From positions 248,001-312,000 of the forward strand of contig NZ_LS483446.1 in the NCBI RefSeq assembly GCF_900476215.1: a stretch of 64,000 nucleotides of DNA. The letters are read 5' to 3'. A program made the translations under genes and the position numbers. Positions 40,730 to 49,433 of the stretch are shown here, piece after piece. Every line of letters begins with the position of its first letter. Within the stretch, counting starts at the first letter, position 1. Origin of the DNA: Helicobacter mustelae (GTDB taxonomy: Bacteria; Campylobacterota; Campylobacteria; Campylobacterales; Helicobacteraceae). The notes under the pieces are model-generated. The model did not search any database and was not told the DNA's origin. It worked only from the letters and a program-made list of their open reading frames with translations.

Positions 40730-41473
40730 TTGAAGTTAAGCAGGGTGATTGGGCTATTTTTTTGCATAGGTTTTGCGTATTCCATCGCTGCAGCGCCAAC
40801 CATCCCCACGGTCAATCTATCCCTCACCGCCCCTGATACTCCCAAGCAGCTTGTCACCACGCTCAATGTCATCATCGTATTGACACTCTTAGTGCTTGCT
40901 CCCTCTCTGGTGCTTGTTATGACAAGTTTTACGCGGCTGGTTATTGTATTTTCTTTTTTGCGCACGGCCCTAGGCACGCAGCAATCCCCTCCTACTCAGA
41001 TTTTGGTGTCTTTGGCTATGGTGTTGACTTTTTTTATTATGGAGCCTGTGGTGAGGGAATCTTATCAAAAAGCCATTGTGCCCTATTTGGATGCGAAAAT
41101 CTCCTATGAAACTGCGTTTGATAGGGGTGTGCAGCCCTTTAAGGATTTCATGCTCAAAAACACAAGAGAGAAGGATTTAGCACTTTTTTATCGGATTCGC
41201 AAACTTGAAAATCCCAAAACCTCAGCAGATGTATCTCTCACCACGCTCATCCCTGCTTTTATGATTAGTGAGCTAAAGACAGCATTTCAGATTGGCTTTT
41301 TGCTCTACTTACCATTTTTGGTCATTGATATGGTCGTAAGCTCTATCTTAATGGCGATGGGGATGATGATGCTACCCCCAGTGATGATTTCTCTGCCCTT
41401 TAAGATCTTGATTTTTGTGCTTGTGGATGGATTTAATCTTTTAATTGGAAATTTAGTGGAGAGTTTTAAATGA
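40730..41473 (+). CDS. fliP: Flagellar type III export protein FliP
   Basis: A 247-residue core subunit of the flagellar export gate. It begins at a TTG codon preceded by AAAAAGGAG; a cleavable signal (VIGLFFCIGFAYSIAAA) follows. Family motifs are SFTRLVIVFSFLRTALGTQQ-PP, the segment PAFMISELKTAFQIGFLLYLPFLVIDMVVSSILMAMGMMMLPP, and a final helix. It overlaps ppk by 4 bp. In H. pylori 26695 fliP is split by a frameshift; here it is intact. Confidence 0.96.
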   Translation: MKLSRVIGLFFCIGFAYSIAAAPTIPTVNLSLTAPDTPKQLVTTLNVIIVLTLLVLAPSLVLVMTSFTRLVIVFSFLRTALGTQQSPPTQILVSLAMVLTFFIMEPVVRESYQKAIVPYLDAKISYETAFDRGVQPFKDFMLKNTREKDLALFYRIRKLENPKTSADVSLTTLIPAFMISELKTAFQIGFLLYLPFLVIDMVVSSILMAMGMMMLPPVMISLPFKILIFVLVDGFNLLIGNLVESFK

Positions 41474-43494
41474 TAACTTTTTTCAATCGCGAATTATCCT
41501 GGCTGGAATTCAATACCCGAGTGCTTGATCAGGCAAAGGATCGTAGTTTGCCTCTTTTGGAGCGTTTAAAATTTTTGGCAATTTATGGGACGAATTTGGA
41601 TGAGTTTTATATGATTCGCATTGCAGGCCTCAAGCATCTCTATACTGATGGGGTATTTAGGGTGGGGGATGATGGATTGAGTGTCAAGGAGCAGCTCCAT
41701 ACTATTAATCAATATTTGCGCGCTCAAAAAAAAGAGCTCGAAGAGCTTTATGAAGAGATTATTTTTGCACTCAGGGAAAAGGGTCTGCATATCTATAGCT
41801 TCCATGAGCTCTCTGATGATTTGCAAAAGACTGCAAGAGAGTATTTTCACAAATACCTCTATCCCATCGTGACTCCCATCGTGATGGATGCCAAAAATCC
41901 CCTGCCAAGCATCCATGGACTTAATGTCAATATCGCAGTGGAGCTCATCGACCAGAGGGATGATCAGACGGTATTTGGCATTGTGCGCATCCCGCAATCC
42001 TCAAAGCGTTTTATTTCTTTGGGAAAAGATATTTTTGTGAATATCGAAAGCATTATTGCTGCCTGTGCGCAGGAGCTTTTCAAGGGGTTCAAGGTGCAAA
42101 AAACACATTTTTTTCGCATCACTAGAAATGCAGACATAGAGATCCAAGAACAAGAGGCTGATGATTTTATCGCATTGATGAATGAGGGGTTAAAAGAGCG
42201 CAAGAAGGGCAAGGTAGTGCGGCTGGAGCTGGGGGGAGATCAAGAAGATCTCTTACTAAAGACCTTTATACAAAATCAGGTGGATTTGCAAGAAAGTGAT
42301 ACATTTTCCTACAAGATTTTGCTAAATGTCGGCGCTCTCTGGGAGATTGTGAATAAAAAAGAATTTGCCCATTTGCTGCTGCCCTCTTTTGCTCCAAAAG
42401 TTCTTGCTCCGCTTCATGCTAAGGAATGTATGTTCAAGCTCATCAATAAGCAGGATGTCATTCTCTTTCATCCTTATGAGAGCTTTGATCCTGTGGCTAA
42501 TTTTATTCATCAAGCAAGCATTGATCCCAGTGTAGTTTCCATTCGCATGACGCTGTATCGTGTGGGCAAGGATTCTCCCATCGTGGAGGCCTTGATCCAT
42601 GCTGCAGAAAGCAAGCAGGTGACGGTTTTGGTGGAATTAAAAGCAAGATTTGATGAGGAGAATAATTTGCACTGGGCTAGGGCATTGGAAAAAGCAGGGG
42701 CGCATGTGATGTATGGAGTCCCTCATCTCAAAGTGCATGCCAAGCTTGCTCTAGTCATTCGTCAGGAAGGAAATAAATTGAGGGGCTATGTGCATTTAAG
42801 CAGTGGGAATTACAACCCCATCACTGCAAAGATTTATTCAGACATCAGCTATTTTAGTGCCAACCCAAAGATCACAGAAGATGCAATAGCACTATTTCAT
42901 TCCCTCTCTACTGGCACTGCACACAAAACTAGTCTAGAATATCTCAAAATCGCCCCCACCCAGATCAAAAATCAAATTCTTGCTTTGATCGAAAAAGAAA
43001 TGAGCTACAAAAAAGAGGGAAAGATTATCCTAAAAGCCAATGCATTGGTGGATAGCGAGGTGATTGCTAAGCTTTATGAGGCTTCTAATGCTGGGGTGCA
43101 GATCTTTTTAATCATTCGGGGGATTTGCTGCCTGGTGCCCCATGTTCCCGGTATGAGTGAGAATATCAAGGTGATTTCTCTTGTGGGAAAATATCTAGAG
43201 CATGCAAGAATTTATTATTTTGCCCACGAGGAGCCTATTTATTTTTCTAGTGCGGATTTGATGCCGCGCAATCTGGAGCGTCGCATCGAGATCCTAGTCC
43301 CGATCTTTCAAAAATCTTTGTATCAAAAGATCCTAGATATCTTGCTCATTCAATTGCGTGATGATGTGAATACATATGAACTGCAGAGTTCTGGACATTA
43401 TTTCTCCAGGGCCAAAAGCGAGGGAATTGATAGCCAGCTGCTTTATGAGGAATATGTCCAGAAATTGTTTTTGGATTATCACAATGCTTACTAA
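41470..43494 (+). CDS. ppk: Polyphosphate kinase 1
   Basis: A 674-residue enzyme forming long-chain polyphosphate from ATP. Domain order is the N-terminal helical bundle (FFNRELSWLEFNTRVLDQA), a head domain, and two PLD-like C-terminal domains with the autophosphorylated His in HLKVHAKLALVI near residue 425, the following HLSSGNYNPITAKIY, and RNLERRIEI. Its ATG overlaps the fliP stop. Confidence 0.97.
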   Translation: MITFFNRELSWLEFNTRVLDQAKDRSLPLLERLKFLAIYGTNLDEFYMIRIAGLKHLYTDGVFRVGDDGLSVKEQLHTINQYLRAQKKELEELYEEIIFALREKGLHIYSFHELSDDLQKTAREYFHKYLYPIVTPIVMDAKNPLPSIHGLNVNIAVELIDQRDDQTVFGIVRIPQSSKRFISLGKDIFVNIESIIAACAQELFKGFKVQKTHFFRITRNADIEIQEQEADDFIALMNEGLKERKKGKVVRLELGGDQEDLLLKTFIQNQVDLQESDTFSYKILLNVGALWEIVNKKEFAHLLLPSFAPKVLAPLHAKECMFKLINKQDVILFHPYESFDPVANFIHQASIDPSVVSIRMTLYRVGKDSPIVEALIHAAESKQVTVLVELKARFDEENNLHWARALEKAGAHVMYGVPHLKVHAKLALVIRQEGNKLRGYVHLSSGNYNPITAKIYSDISYFSANPKITEDAIALFHSLSTGTAHKTSLEYLKIAPTQIKNQILALIEKEMSYKKEGKIILKANALVDSEVIAKLYEASNAGVQIFLIIRGICCLVPHVPGMSENIKVISLVGKYLEHARIYYFAHEEPIYFSSADLMPRNLERRIEILVPIFQKSLYQKILDILLIQLRDDVNTYELQSSGHYFSRAKSEGIDSQLLYEEYVQKLFLDYHNAY

Positions 43495-43504
43495 GGAGAG
43501 AGAT

Positions 43505-44818
43505 ATGAAGACATCCATCATTATTATGGCAGCAGGCAAGGGCACGCGCATGCACTCAGTCCTACCAAAGGTGTTGCACAAGATTTGTGGTAAGCCTATG
43601 ATTTCTTATATCATCCAAGAGGCCCTGGCCTATAGCGATGATGTGCATGTAATTTTGGGACATGAGGCCCAGAGTATTCACGCATTTTTAAGAGAGCATT
43701 TTCCTTCAGTCAAAGAGCATCTCCAAGATCTTATACATTGCGCTGGGACTGGGGGAGCATTGATGCAGGGGGTAAGCAAAAAAGCCATTGCTGTGTGCTA
43801 TGATCGTGTGTTGATTTTGAATGGGGATATGCCCTTAATTCATGGGGGGATGATAGAAAAGATTTTGGGGCAGAGGGAGGATGTGGTCATTGGTGCCATG
43901 GAGTTGGAAAATCCTAGTGGCTATGGCAGGATTGTCTTGAAGGATGATTGTGTGCAATCAATCATCGAAGAGAAAGACTGCAGCCAAGAAGAGAGAAAAA
44001 TCAAAACTGTAAATGCTGGGATTTATGCGGTAAATCGGTTGTTGTTAGAGGAGTTCATCCCAAGACTCAATCAACAAAATGCACAAAAAGAATATTATCT
44101 CACAGACATTGTGCAAATGGCAGTGGAGCAGGGCGTGCGCATCGGGGTGGCCATGGGGGATGCAGAGAGCCTTATGGGTGTGAATAATAAGATTGAGCAG
44201 AGTAGGGCAGAGGAGATTTTGCTAGATCGTTTGCGCAAAAAAGCCATGCTAAATGGTGTGATCATGCATCTGCCTCATACAATTTATCTTGAAGAAGATG
44301 TAGAATTTGTCGGAGAATGCGAGATCTATGAGAGCGTGCGTCTTTGTGGCAAAACAAAGATTATTAATTCTGTCATATTCTCTCACAGCGTGATTGAATC
44401 TAGCGTGATTGAATCTAGTGATGTGGGGCCCTTGGCACACATCCGTCCAAAAAGCCAGATTAAAAACACACATATTGGGAATTTTGTGGAAGTCAAGGCT
44501 AGCAGCTTGGATGGGGTGAAGGCGGGGCATCTGAGCTATCTGGGAGATTGTGAGATCCATGAGGGAAGCAATGTGGGCGCAGGTGTGATTACTTGCAATT
44601 ATGATGGCTTGAAAAAACATCCAACCAAAATTGGAAAAAATGTCTTCATCGGCAGTGATTGCCAGCTCATCGCGCCTCTAGTGGTGGAGTCAGAGGTGCT
44701 TATTGGTGCTGGGACTACGGTGAGCAAAAACTGCACAAAGGGCGATCTTGTGTTATCTCGCACTGCCCAAAAAAACATTCCCAATGGTTATTATAAATTT
44801 TTCAAAAAGCAAAACTAG
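43505..44818 (+). CDS. glmU: Bifunctional UDP-GlcNAc pyrophosphorylase / glucosamine-1-phosphate acetyltransferase
   Basis: Makes UDP-GlcNAc for peptidoglycan and LPS. The N-terminal half has the nucleotidyltransferase loop MAAGKGTRMHSVLPKVLH; the C-terminal half is a left-handed beta-helix of hexapeptide repeats with GNFVEVKASSLDG, KAGHLSYLGD and GAGVITCNYDG. I start at 43505, where AAGGAGAGAG precedes the ATG and the N-terminus matches the family; a longer frame reaches back into ppk. 437 residues. Residues VIESS occur twice in tandem near 300, from a 15-bp duplication (44389-44418). Confidence 0.96.
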   Translation: MKTSIIIMAAGKGTRMHSVLPKVLHKICGKPMISYIIQEALAYSDDVHVILGHEAQSIHAFLREHFPSVKEHLQDLIHCAGTGGALMQGVSKKAIAVCYDRVLILNGDMPLIHGGMIEKILGQREDVVIGAMELENPSGYGRIVLKDDCVQSIIEEKDCSQEERKIKTVNAGIYAVNRLLLEEFIPRLNQQNAQKEYYLTDIVQMAVEQGVRIGVAMGDAESLMGVNNKIEQSRAEEILLDRLRKKAMLNGVIMHLPHTIYLEEDVEFVGECEIYESVRLCGKTKIINSVIFSHSVIESSVIESSDVGPLAHIRPKSQIKNTHIGNFVEVKASSLDGVKAGHLSYLGDCEIHEGSNVGAGVITCNYDGLKKHPTKIGKNVFIGSDCQLIAPLVVESEVLIGAGTTVSKNCTKGDLVLSRTAQKNIPNGYYKFFKKQN

Positions 44819-44844
44819 GATTTTTCTTTTTGCATACATTAGGA

Positions 44845-44850
44845 TATAAT
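44845..44850 (+). promoter_or_regulatory. -10 box for the HP0268-like gene and miaB
   Basis: AGGATATAAT contains a perfect TATAAT 22 bp before the ATG at 44872, which itself follows AAGGAG. Confidence 0.55.
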
Positions 44851-44871
44851 CACAGAATTTAAGGAGTTTTT

Positions 44872-45108
44872 ATGGAGTTGAAATTAGCAAAAACAGATCA
44901 GGAAGTAGAGTCAAAGATAATCACGCTTCAAGAGATTTATGAGCAAGCAAGCCAAGAGAGGTTTTTTTATTTTTCTAGAGACAATAAAGAAAAAGATTTG
45001 CAAAAAGTATTGCAATCCTTTGTGGATAAAAAGCGCTCTGCAAAGCTTGATAAAATATCCTACGGGCTAGATGAAAAAGATTTTATCTATGAGTTGCACA
45101 TCATTTAA
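44872..45108 (+). CDS. HP0268-like small nuclease family protein
   Basis: A 78-residue protein whose C-terminal DEKDFIYELHII is almost the same as that of H. pylori HP0268, as I remember it, and it stands in the same place before miaB. HP0268 has been reported to have Smr-like fold and nicking DNase and RNase activity. The N-terminus (MELKLAKTD) is likewise similar. Function here is by homology and order. Confidence 0.8.
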   Translation: MELKLAKTDQEVESKIITLQEIYEQASQERFFYFSRDNKEKDLQKVLQSFVDKKRSAKLDKISYGLDEKDFIYELHII

Positions 45109-45120
45109 GTATTAAAATCA

Positions 45121-46431
45121 ATGAAACTTTATATTGAAACATTGGGCTGTGCAATGAATACGCGCGATAGCGAGCACATGATTTCTGAGTTGCAGAAAAA
45201 AGAAGGCTATGAATTGACTCAAGATGCCAAAGAGGCGGATTTGATTTTAATCAATACCTGCTCTGTGCGCGAGAAGCCTGAGCGCAAGCTTTTTTCTGAA
45301 ATCGGGCAGTTTACTAAAATCAAAAAAAATGGCGCAAAGATTGGGGTGTGTGGCTGCACAGCAAGCCATATGGGAGAGCAAATTATCAAAAGAGCTCCAA
45401 GTGTGGATTTTGTATTGGGTGCGCGCAATGTTTCTAAGATTACTGAGGTGTTGCACAGGCCAAAGGCTGTGGAAGTGGCAGTGGATTATGATGATAGTAC
45501 TTATGTATATGATATCCCCCATCAAGCAGGCATCAAGGCGTTGCTAAATATTTCTATTGGCTGTGATAAAAAATGTGCGTATTGCATCGTGCCTCATACT
45601 CGAGGAAAGGAGATTTCTATCCCTCTAGATCTTTTGCTCACAGAGGCTAATAAATTAGTATCTCGCGGCACCAAGGAAATTTTGCTGCTTGGACAAAATG
45701 TCAATAATTATGGAGCGCGGTTCTCTGTCCCTCACGCACCCATTAATTTCACGGGATTGCTCCACGAGCTTGGGAAGATTGATGGTTTGGAGCGCATCCG
45801 CTTCACCTCTCCTCATCCCCTGCATATGAATGATGAATTTTTAGAGGAGTTTGCACAGAATCCCAAAGTTTGCAAATCCATTCACATTCCACTGCAGAGT
45901 GGATCAAGTGCCATCCTCAAAGCCATGCGCCGTGGATATACCAAGGAATGGTATCTTAATCGCATAGAGAAACTTCGTGCATTGGTCCCAGAAGTGGGCA
46001 TTAGTACCGATATCATCGTGGGGTTCCCAGGAGAGAGTGATGCGGATTTCCAAGACACTCTAGATGTACTCGAAGCAGTGCGTTTTGATACGATGTATAG
46101 CTTTGTGTATTCTCCGCGCCCATATACCGAATCTGCAAGTTGGGGAGCGGAGCGCGAAGTCCCCAAAGAAGTGGCGGCAAGACGTCTAGCGATGTTGCAA
46201 AATCGCCACAAAGAGATCTTGGTAGAAGATGCCAAGAAAGAAATTGGGAAAGTCTATACCATTCTTGTAGAAAACAACAAACAAAGCCCAGTAGAGACCT
46301 TTAGTGAGGGGCGAAGCGATAATGCCAAATTAATCAGAGTGTATGATTGCTTCCTTGATATGGGGAGTTTTGTTCCTGTGGAAGTGATTGCTAATGATGG
46401 AGGTAGTTTGATTGGAATATCTCTCCTTTAA
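45121..46431 (+). CDS. miaB: tRNA-2-methylthio-N6-dimethylallyladenosine synthase
   Basis: Radical-SAM methylthiotransferase (436 residues) modifying A37 in tRNAs that read codons starting with U. The N-terminal UPF0004 domain holds [13 protein letters not shown] and [12 protein letters not shown] with the cluster cysteines, the radical-SAM motif is CDKKCAYC near residue 150, and a TRAM domain ends the protein. The next gene starts inside its 3' end. Confidence 0.95.
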   Translation: MKLYIETLGCAMNTRDSEHMISELQKKEGYELTQDAKEADLILINTCSVREKPERKLFSEIGQFTKIKKNGAKIGVCGCTASHMGEQIIKRAPSVDFVLGARNVSKITEVLHRPKAVEVAVDYDDSTYVYDIPHQAGIKALLNISIGCDKKCAYCIVPHTRGKEISIPLDLLLTEANKLVSRGTKEILLLGQNVNNYGARFSVPHAPINFTGLLHELGKIDGLERIRFTSPHPLHMNDEFLEEFAQNPKVCKSIHIPLQSGSSAILKAMRRGYTKEWYLNRIEKLRALVPEVGISTDIIVGFPGESDADFQDTLDVLEAVRFDTMYSFVYSPRPYTESASWGAEREVPKEVAARRLAMLQNRHKEILVEDAKKEIGKVYTILVENNKQSPVETFSEGRSDNAKLIRVYDCFLDMGSFVPVEVIANDGGSLIGISLL

Positions 46432-47050
46432 GCGCAGGGTATTGTTATTGCTTTTGCCACGCCTGGTTTGGCTATTGATGTGGCTGCTCTATCTTACATG
46501 CAGGAATCGCTTTCATATCTCTGAGGAGCTCAAAAATACCAATTGCATCGCGACATTTTGGCATGGGGAGTTTTTGATGCTTCCTTTTGCTTATCTAAAA
46601 CTACGAAAAAAACCTAAGGTTTTTGTCATCTCTAGTCGTCATTTTGATGGCGAGCTGATGGTGCGCCTTTATAGTTATTTTGGCTTTAAGACCATTCGAG
46701 GCTCTACAAACTACAATGGCATAGATCGCGGAGGAATCAAGGTATTGATGGAGTCTTTTCGCTATTTGAGAGAGGGATGGGATACGGGGATCACTCCTGA
46801 TGGACCAAGAGGGCCTTATCATAGCATTGCAGACGGGGTGGTAGCTATGGGCCAAAAGACCAAAACCCCTTTGAGTGTTTTTCGCGTGAAACCCCAGTGC
46901 TATTGGGAGCTAAGGACTTGGGATAAATTTCAGATTCCTAAGCCATTTAGCAGGGTGGATTATTATTTGATGGATCCCTTTGTCTTGGAAAAAGACTGGG
47001 ATGTGGATTTTGCTAAGGCAAGAATTTATGAAAAAATGCAGGCTTTATGA
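46412..47050 (+). CDS. DUF374 lysophospholipid acyltransferase-family membrane protein
   Basis: A 212-residue protein with an N-terminal membrane helix ([22 protein letters not shown]), an acyltransferase His motif in [12 protein letters not shown] near residue 47, and the DUF374 hallmark [18 protein letters not shown] near 125. Enzymes of this group transfer acyl chains in lipid or LPS synthesis; the substrate here is unknown. The start is a TTG (46412) behind GGAGG, overlapping miaB by 20 bp. Same order as HP0269-HP0270. Confidence 0.85.
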   Translation: MEYLSFKRRVLLLLLPRLVWLLMWLLYLTCRNRFHISEELKNTNCIATFWHGEFLMLPFAYLKLRKKPKVFVISSRHFDGELMVRLYSYFGFKTIRGSTNYNGIDRGGIKVLMESFRYLREGWDTGITPDGPRGPYHSIADGVVAMGQKTKTPLSVFRVKPQCYWELRTWDKFQIPKPFSRVDYYLMDPFVLEKDWDVDFAKARIYEKMQAL

Positions 47051-47090
47051 TAGAATCTAGGGTTAGGAAGTTTGGAAAGAAGAGAGAGAG

Positions 47091-48050
47091 ATGTTTGGAC
47101 TAGACAAATCCCTGCGCCCATTATTTTCCAATGTTTTTATTTTGATTAATATTGATGCATTTATCTGTAGTGTAAAAGTCTTGCGCATCAAAGAAAATAA
47201 AACAGTGGAACATCTTGATAAAGAGTTTAAAATCCTAGAGGGGCAATTGCCCATGGATGTAATTAAATTTGTCAAGAATTACAAGCGGCGTTATCCCTTC
47301 TCTTATCTGGGCGTGATGGCAAAGACCTATAATCAGGGTGTCTATCATCCCAAAAAGCTAGAGATTTTGGAGAGCAGTGGGGTGGATATCAAAGACTGCC
47401 AAACCCTCAAGGTGGACACATGGGGGGTCTACATCAAAAAAAGTGAAATCCAAAGCATCCAGAAAGAATTTGAGCGTTTTGGCGGAGTGGATTATATTTT
47501 TTCTCCCTTTATTGTGTCTTGGCTCTTTCTCAAAAAAGAGCTAGATACCTCCTTGCGCCTGTATATTTTGTATGAAAAGAGCAATATTGCCATCATGATT
47601 GCTGATTGCAAAGAGGCCTATTTTGCAGGGTATTTTATGATTGGCAGTGAGATTTCCCAGGCCCAAGAGCATCTCAAATATGCTCACAATCCTCTAGAAA
47701 ATACCTTTGATATGATGGAGGAATTGGAGGAGCTGGGGGATTTTGAAGATTTTCATTTTTTGGATGAGGAAAATGAAGAAGAAGAAAAAAAACATGTCGA
47801 GCAGACTATTTATGACATTACACAGGTCTCTGTGGTATCAGACATCATCAAAAATTCTTTGAATGAATTTTATTCTAATGATTTGTATGAGGAGAGATTT
47901 GTTGAGGAGATTGTGATTTTGGATAGCGTGGGCATCATGGAAGAAAATCTCAAAACCATTTCAGATGCCATCTTGCTAGATATCAAAAAAAAGCGTATTG
48001 ACCTTAATGCAGAATTGCTTAATGTCATGCGCTTGGAATTTGGAGCATAG
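47091..48050 (+). CDS. Cytoplasmic protein, first of a PilM/N/O-like trio
   Basis: A 319-residue soluble protein without signal or membrane segment. Two halves, FILINIDAFICSVKVLRI and LYILYEKSNIAIMIADCKEAYFAGYFMIG, look like the repeated strands of an actin/PilM-like fold, with an acidic linker (EENEEEEKKH) near residue 230. The next two genes have the topology of PilN and PilO. No motif proves ATP binding. In H. pylori the matching genes (HP0271 onwards) are hypothetical. The start has GAGAGAG just upstream. Confidence 0.6.
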   Translation: MFGLDKSLRPLFSNVFILINIDAFICSVKVLRIKENKTVEHLDKEFKILEGQLPMDVIKFVKNYKRRYPFSYLGVMAKTYNQGVYHPKKLEILESSGVDIKDCQTLKVDTWGVYIKKSEIQSIQKEFERFGGVDYIFSPFIVSWLFLKKELDTSLRLYILYEKSNIAIMIADCKEAYFAGYFMIGSEISQAQEHLKYAHNPLENTFDMMEELEELGDFEDFHFLDEENEEEEKKHVEQTIYDITQVSVVSDIIKNSLNEFYSNDLYEERFVEEIVILDSVGIMEENLKTISDAILLDIKKKRIDLNAELLNVMRLEFGA

Positions 48051-48570
48051 AGAAATGAAATATAGCTTTATTGAAGCCCAACCAAAGCGGATTTTTAGCA
48101 GGATTGTGGAGATTTGGTGGCTGTATATTTTTCTAGCCCTTGGTGTGATTGGAGTGTTTTATATCGTGCTTAATATCCAAGTAGAGATCGCAGATCATGA
48201 GATGGATGGCTATGGCAAGAGATTGAGTTTTTTTGAAGAAGAGATCCAAAAAATCACTGCCAAGCATAAGAGAGCGGAGCTTGAGCTCAATATCATCAAA
48301 TCCGATGATATTGATAACTACATCATCAAAGATGGAATTATCAATTTTTTAAATCTCATTCCCGATCAAATCACCATCAACTACATCCAGATTGATAGCG
48401 ATGCGTTGGTGATAAAGGGCATCACCCCCTCAAAAGAGGTTTTCAAATATCTTTTGCAAAACCCCCTCAAAGCAATCTTTGATCAGAGTGAAGTGACATT
48501 TTATATGCTCTCTAATGGCTGGTATAAATTCGTCTCAGAAAGCCACTCCCAAAATGCATTGCTGCAATGA
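47998..48570 (+). CDS. Bitopic membrane protein, PilN-like
   Basis: The protein should start at ATG 48055 (MKYSFIEAQPKRIF), where the reading frame no longer depends on the overlapped upstream gene; the frame itself is open from 47998. It has a short cytoplasmic tail, one membrane helix (WWLYIFLALGVIGVFYIVLNI), a coiled coil, and a small domain with NFLNLIPDQITINYIQIDSDALVIKGITPS, which matches the style of PilN/GspL periplasmic domains. The gene order M-N-O like supports this. Family identity is inferred. Confidence 0.6.
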   Translation: MTLMQNCLMSCAWNLEHREMKYSFIEAQPKRIFSRIVEIWWLYIFLALGVIGVFYIVLNIQVEIADHEMDGYGKRLSFFEEEIQKITAKHKRAELELNIIKSDDIDNYIIKDGIINFLNLIPDQITINYIQIDSDALVIKGITPSKEVFKYLLQNPLKAIFDQSEVTFYMLSNGWYKFVSESHSQNALLQ

Positions 48571-48599
48571 GAAAAGAAACTGAGTAACTTAGGAGAGGT

Positions 48600-49154
48600 A
48601 TGGAAGAAAAAGATCCCCAAAAAAACTGGCTTTCCAATCTGGACTCTGAGCTTGTCATTAAAAACATGCTGTTTTGTCTTCTGTTTTTGTGTTTAGTTGG
48701 CATGGGGGTGAGCTATCTGCTCTTTCCTATGATAAAAAAATACAAATTCACTGCGGAGAAGCAAAGCAGGAATCATGTCGTGCTAGAGGTGACAACAAAG
48801 AAATTCAATGATGTGCAGGGGGCCTACATGCTTTTCTCTCGTGAGAACAAAAGATTGCTAGATTCGCTGCATCGCGAGATTAGCACAAAGGATCTCAAGG
48901 ATTTTTTGGAGCGTTTTTTCTCACAAGTGAGCATCTCCAAGGGCGAAGAGCGCAGCGATGAGAAGACAGGATTTTATGAGAGGGAGTTTCGCGCTGAGGT
49001 GGTGGCAAAAAATTTGCAGGCCATTCGGGATTTTTTTGATGGAGTCAAAAATGCTTCAATGAATTTACGCGTACTCGTTCCCTTTGTCATCAAAACTAAA
49101 GAGGATCAATTGTCTGTGCGTTTCATCATCCAAAGCAAACGCACTATTAGATAG
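48600..49154 (+). CDS. Bitopic membrane protein, PilO-like
   Basis: A 184-residue protein with one membrane helix near 22-42 (MLFCLLFLCLVGMGVSYLLF), a coiled coil, and a C-terminal domain with EFRAEVVAKNLQAIRDFFDGV, the ferredoxin-like pattern common in PilO/GspM. It follows the PilN-like gene by 29 bp. No type IV pilin, secretin or ATPase gene is found in this window, so its machine, if any, is unknown. Confidence 0.6.
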   Translation: MEEKDPQKNWLSNLDSELVIKNMLFCLLFLCLVGMGVSYLLFPMIKKYKFTAEKQSRNHVVLEVTTKKFNDVQGAYMLFSRENKRLLDSLHREISTKDLKDFLERFFSQVSISKGEERSDEKTGFYEREFRAEVVAKNLQAIRDFFDGVKNASMNLRVLVPFVIKTKEDQLSVRFIIQSKRTIR

Positions 49155-49433
49155 GGCGCTAGATCCAAGTCTCTGGATAAAACCCTGATGCCAGCTAGGA
49201 AAATCTCCCTTGGGGTCAAAAACATTCGTATGCCAAGATTTTCAGGTATTTTGAAAGATGCAAGATCTGATGCAAACCTTTTTCTTTCTCTTGCAAGCCT
49301 CATTTCCTACATCAAAGAACAATAAACAAATAACAACAAAATAAAAAATAGGGATTTTTTTCAGTTGATTTTCATGAAAAATCATGATAATGGGGACGGG
49401 TAAGTCAGCTTATCAAAACAAAAAGGAAAGAGG
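49155..49433. other. Upstream region of the major porin gene
   Basis: No gene seen. The last 70 bp hold palindromic elements and the promoter (listed next). The first part has no clear terminator. Confidence 0.4.
49369..49391 (+). promoter_or_regulatory. Palindromic operator overlapping the porin promoter
   Basis: TTTTCATGAAAA (49369-49380) is a perfect 12-bp palindrome and is followed at once by ATCATGAT (49381-49388), a second palindrome that overlaps a -10-like GATAAT (49386-49391). The gene starts 43 bp further on. Such AT-rich dyads across a promoter suggest a repressor site; Fur is one candidate. Confidence 0.4.
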
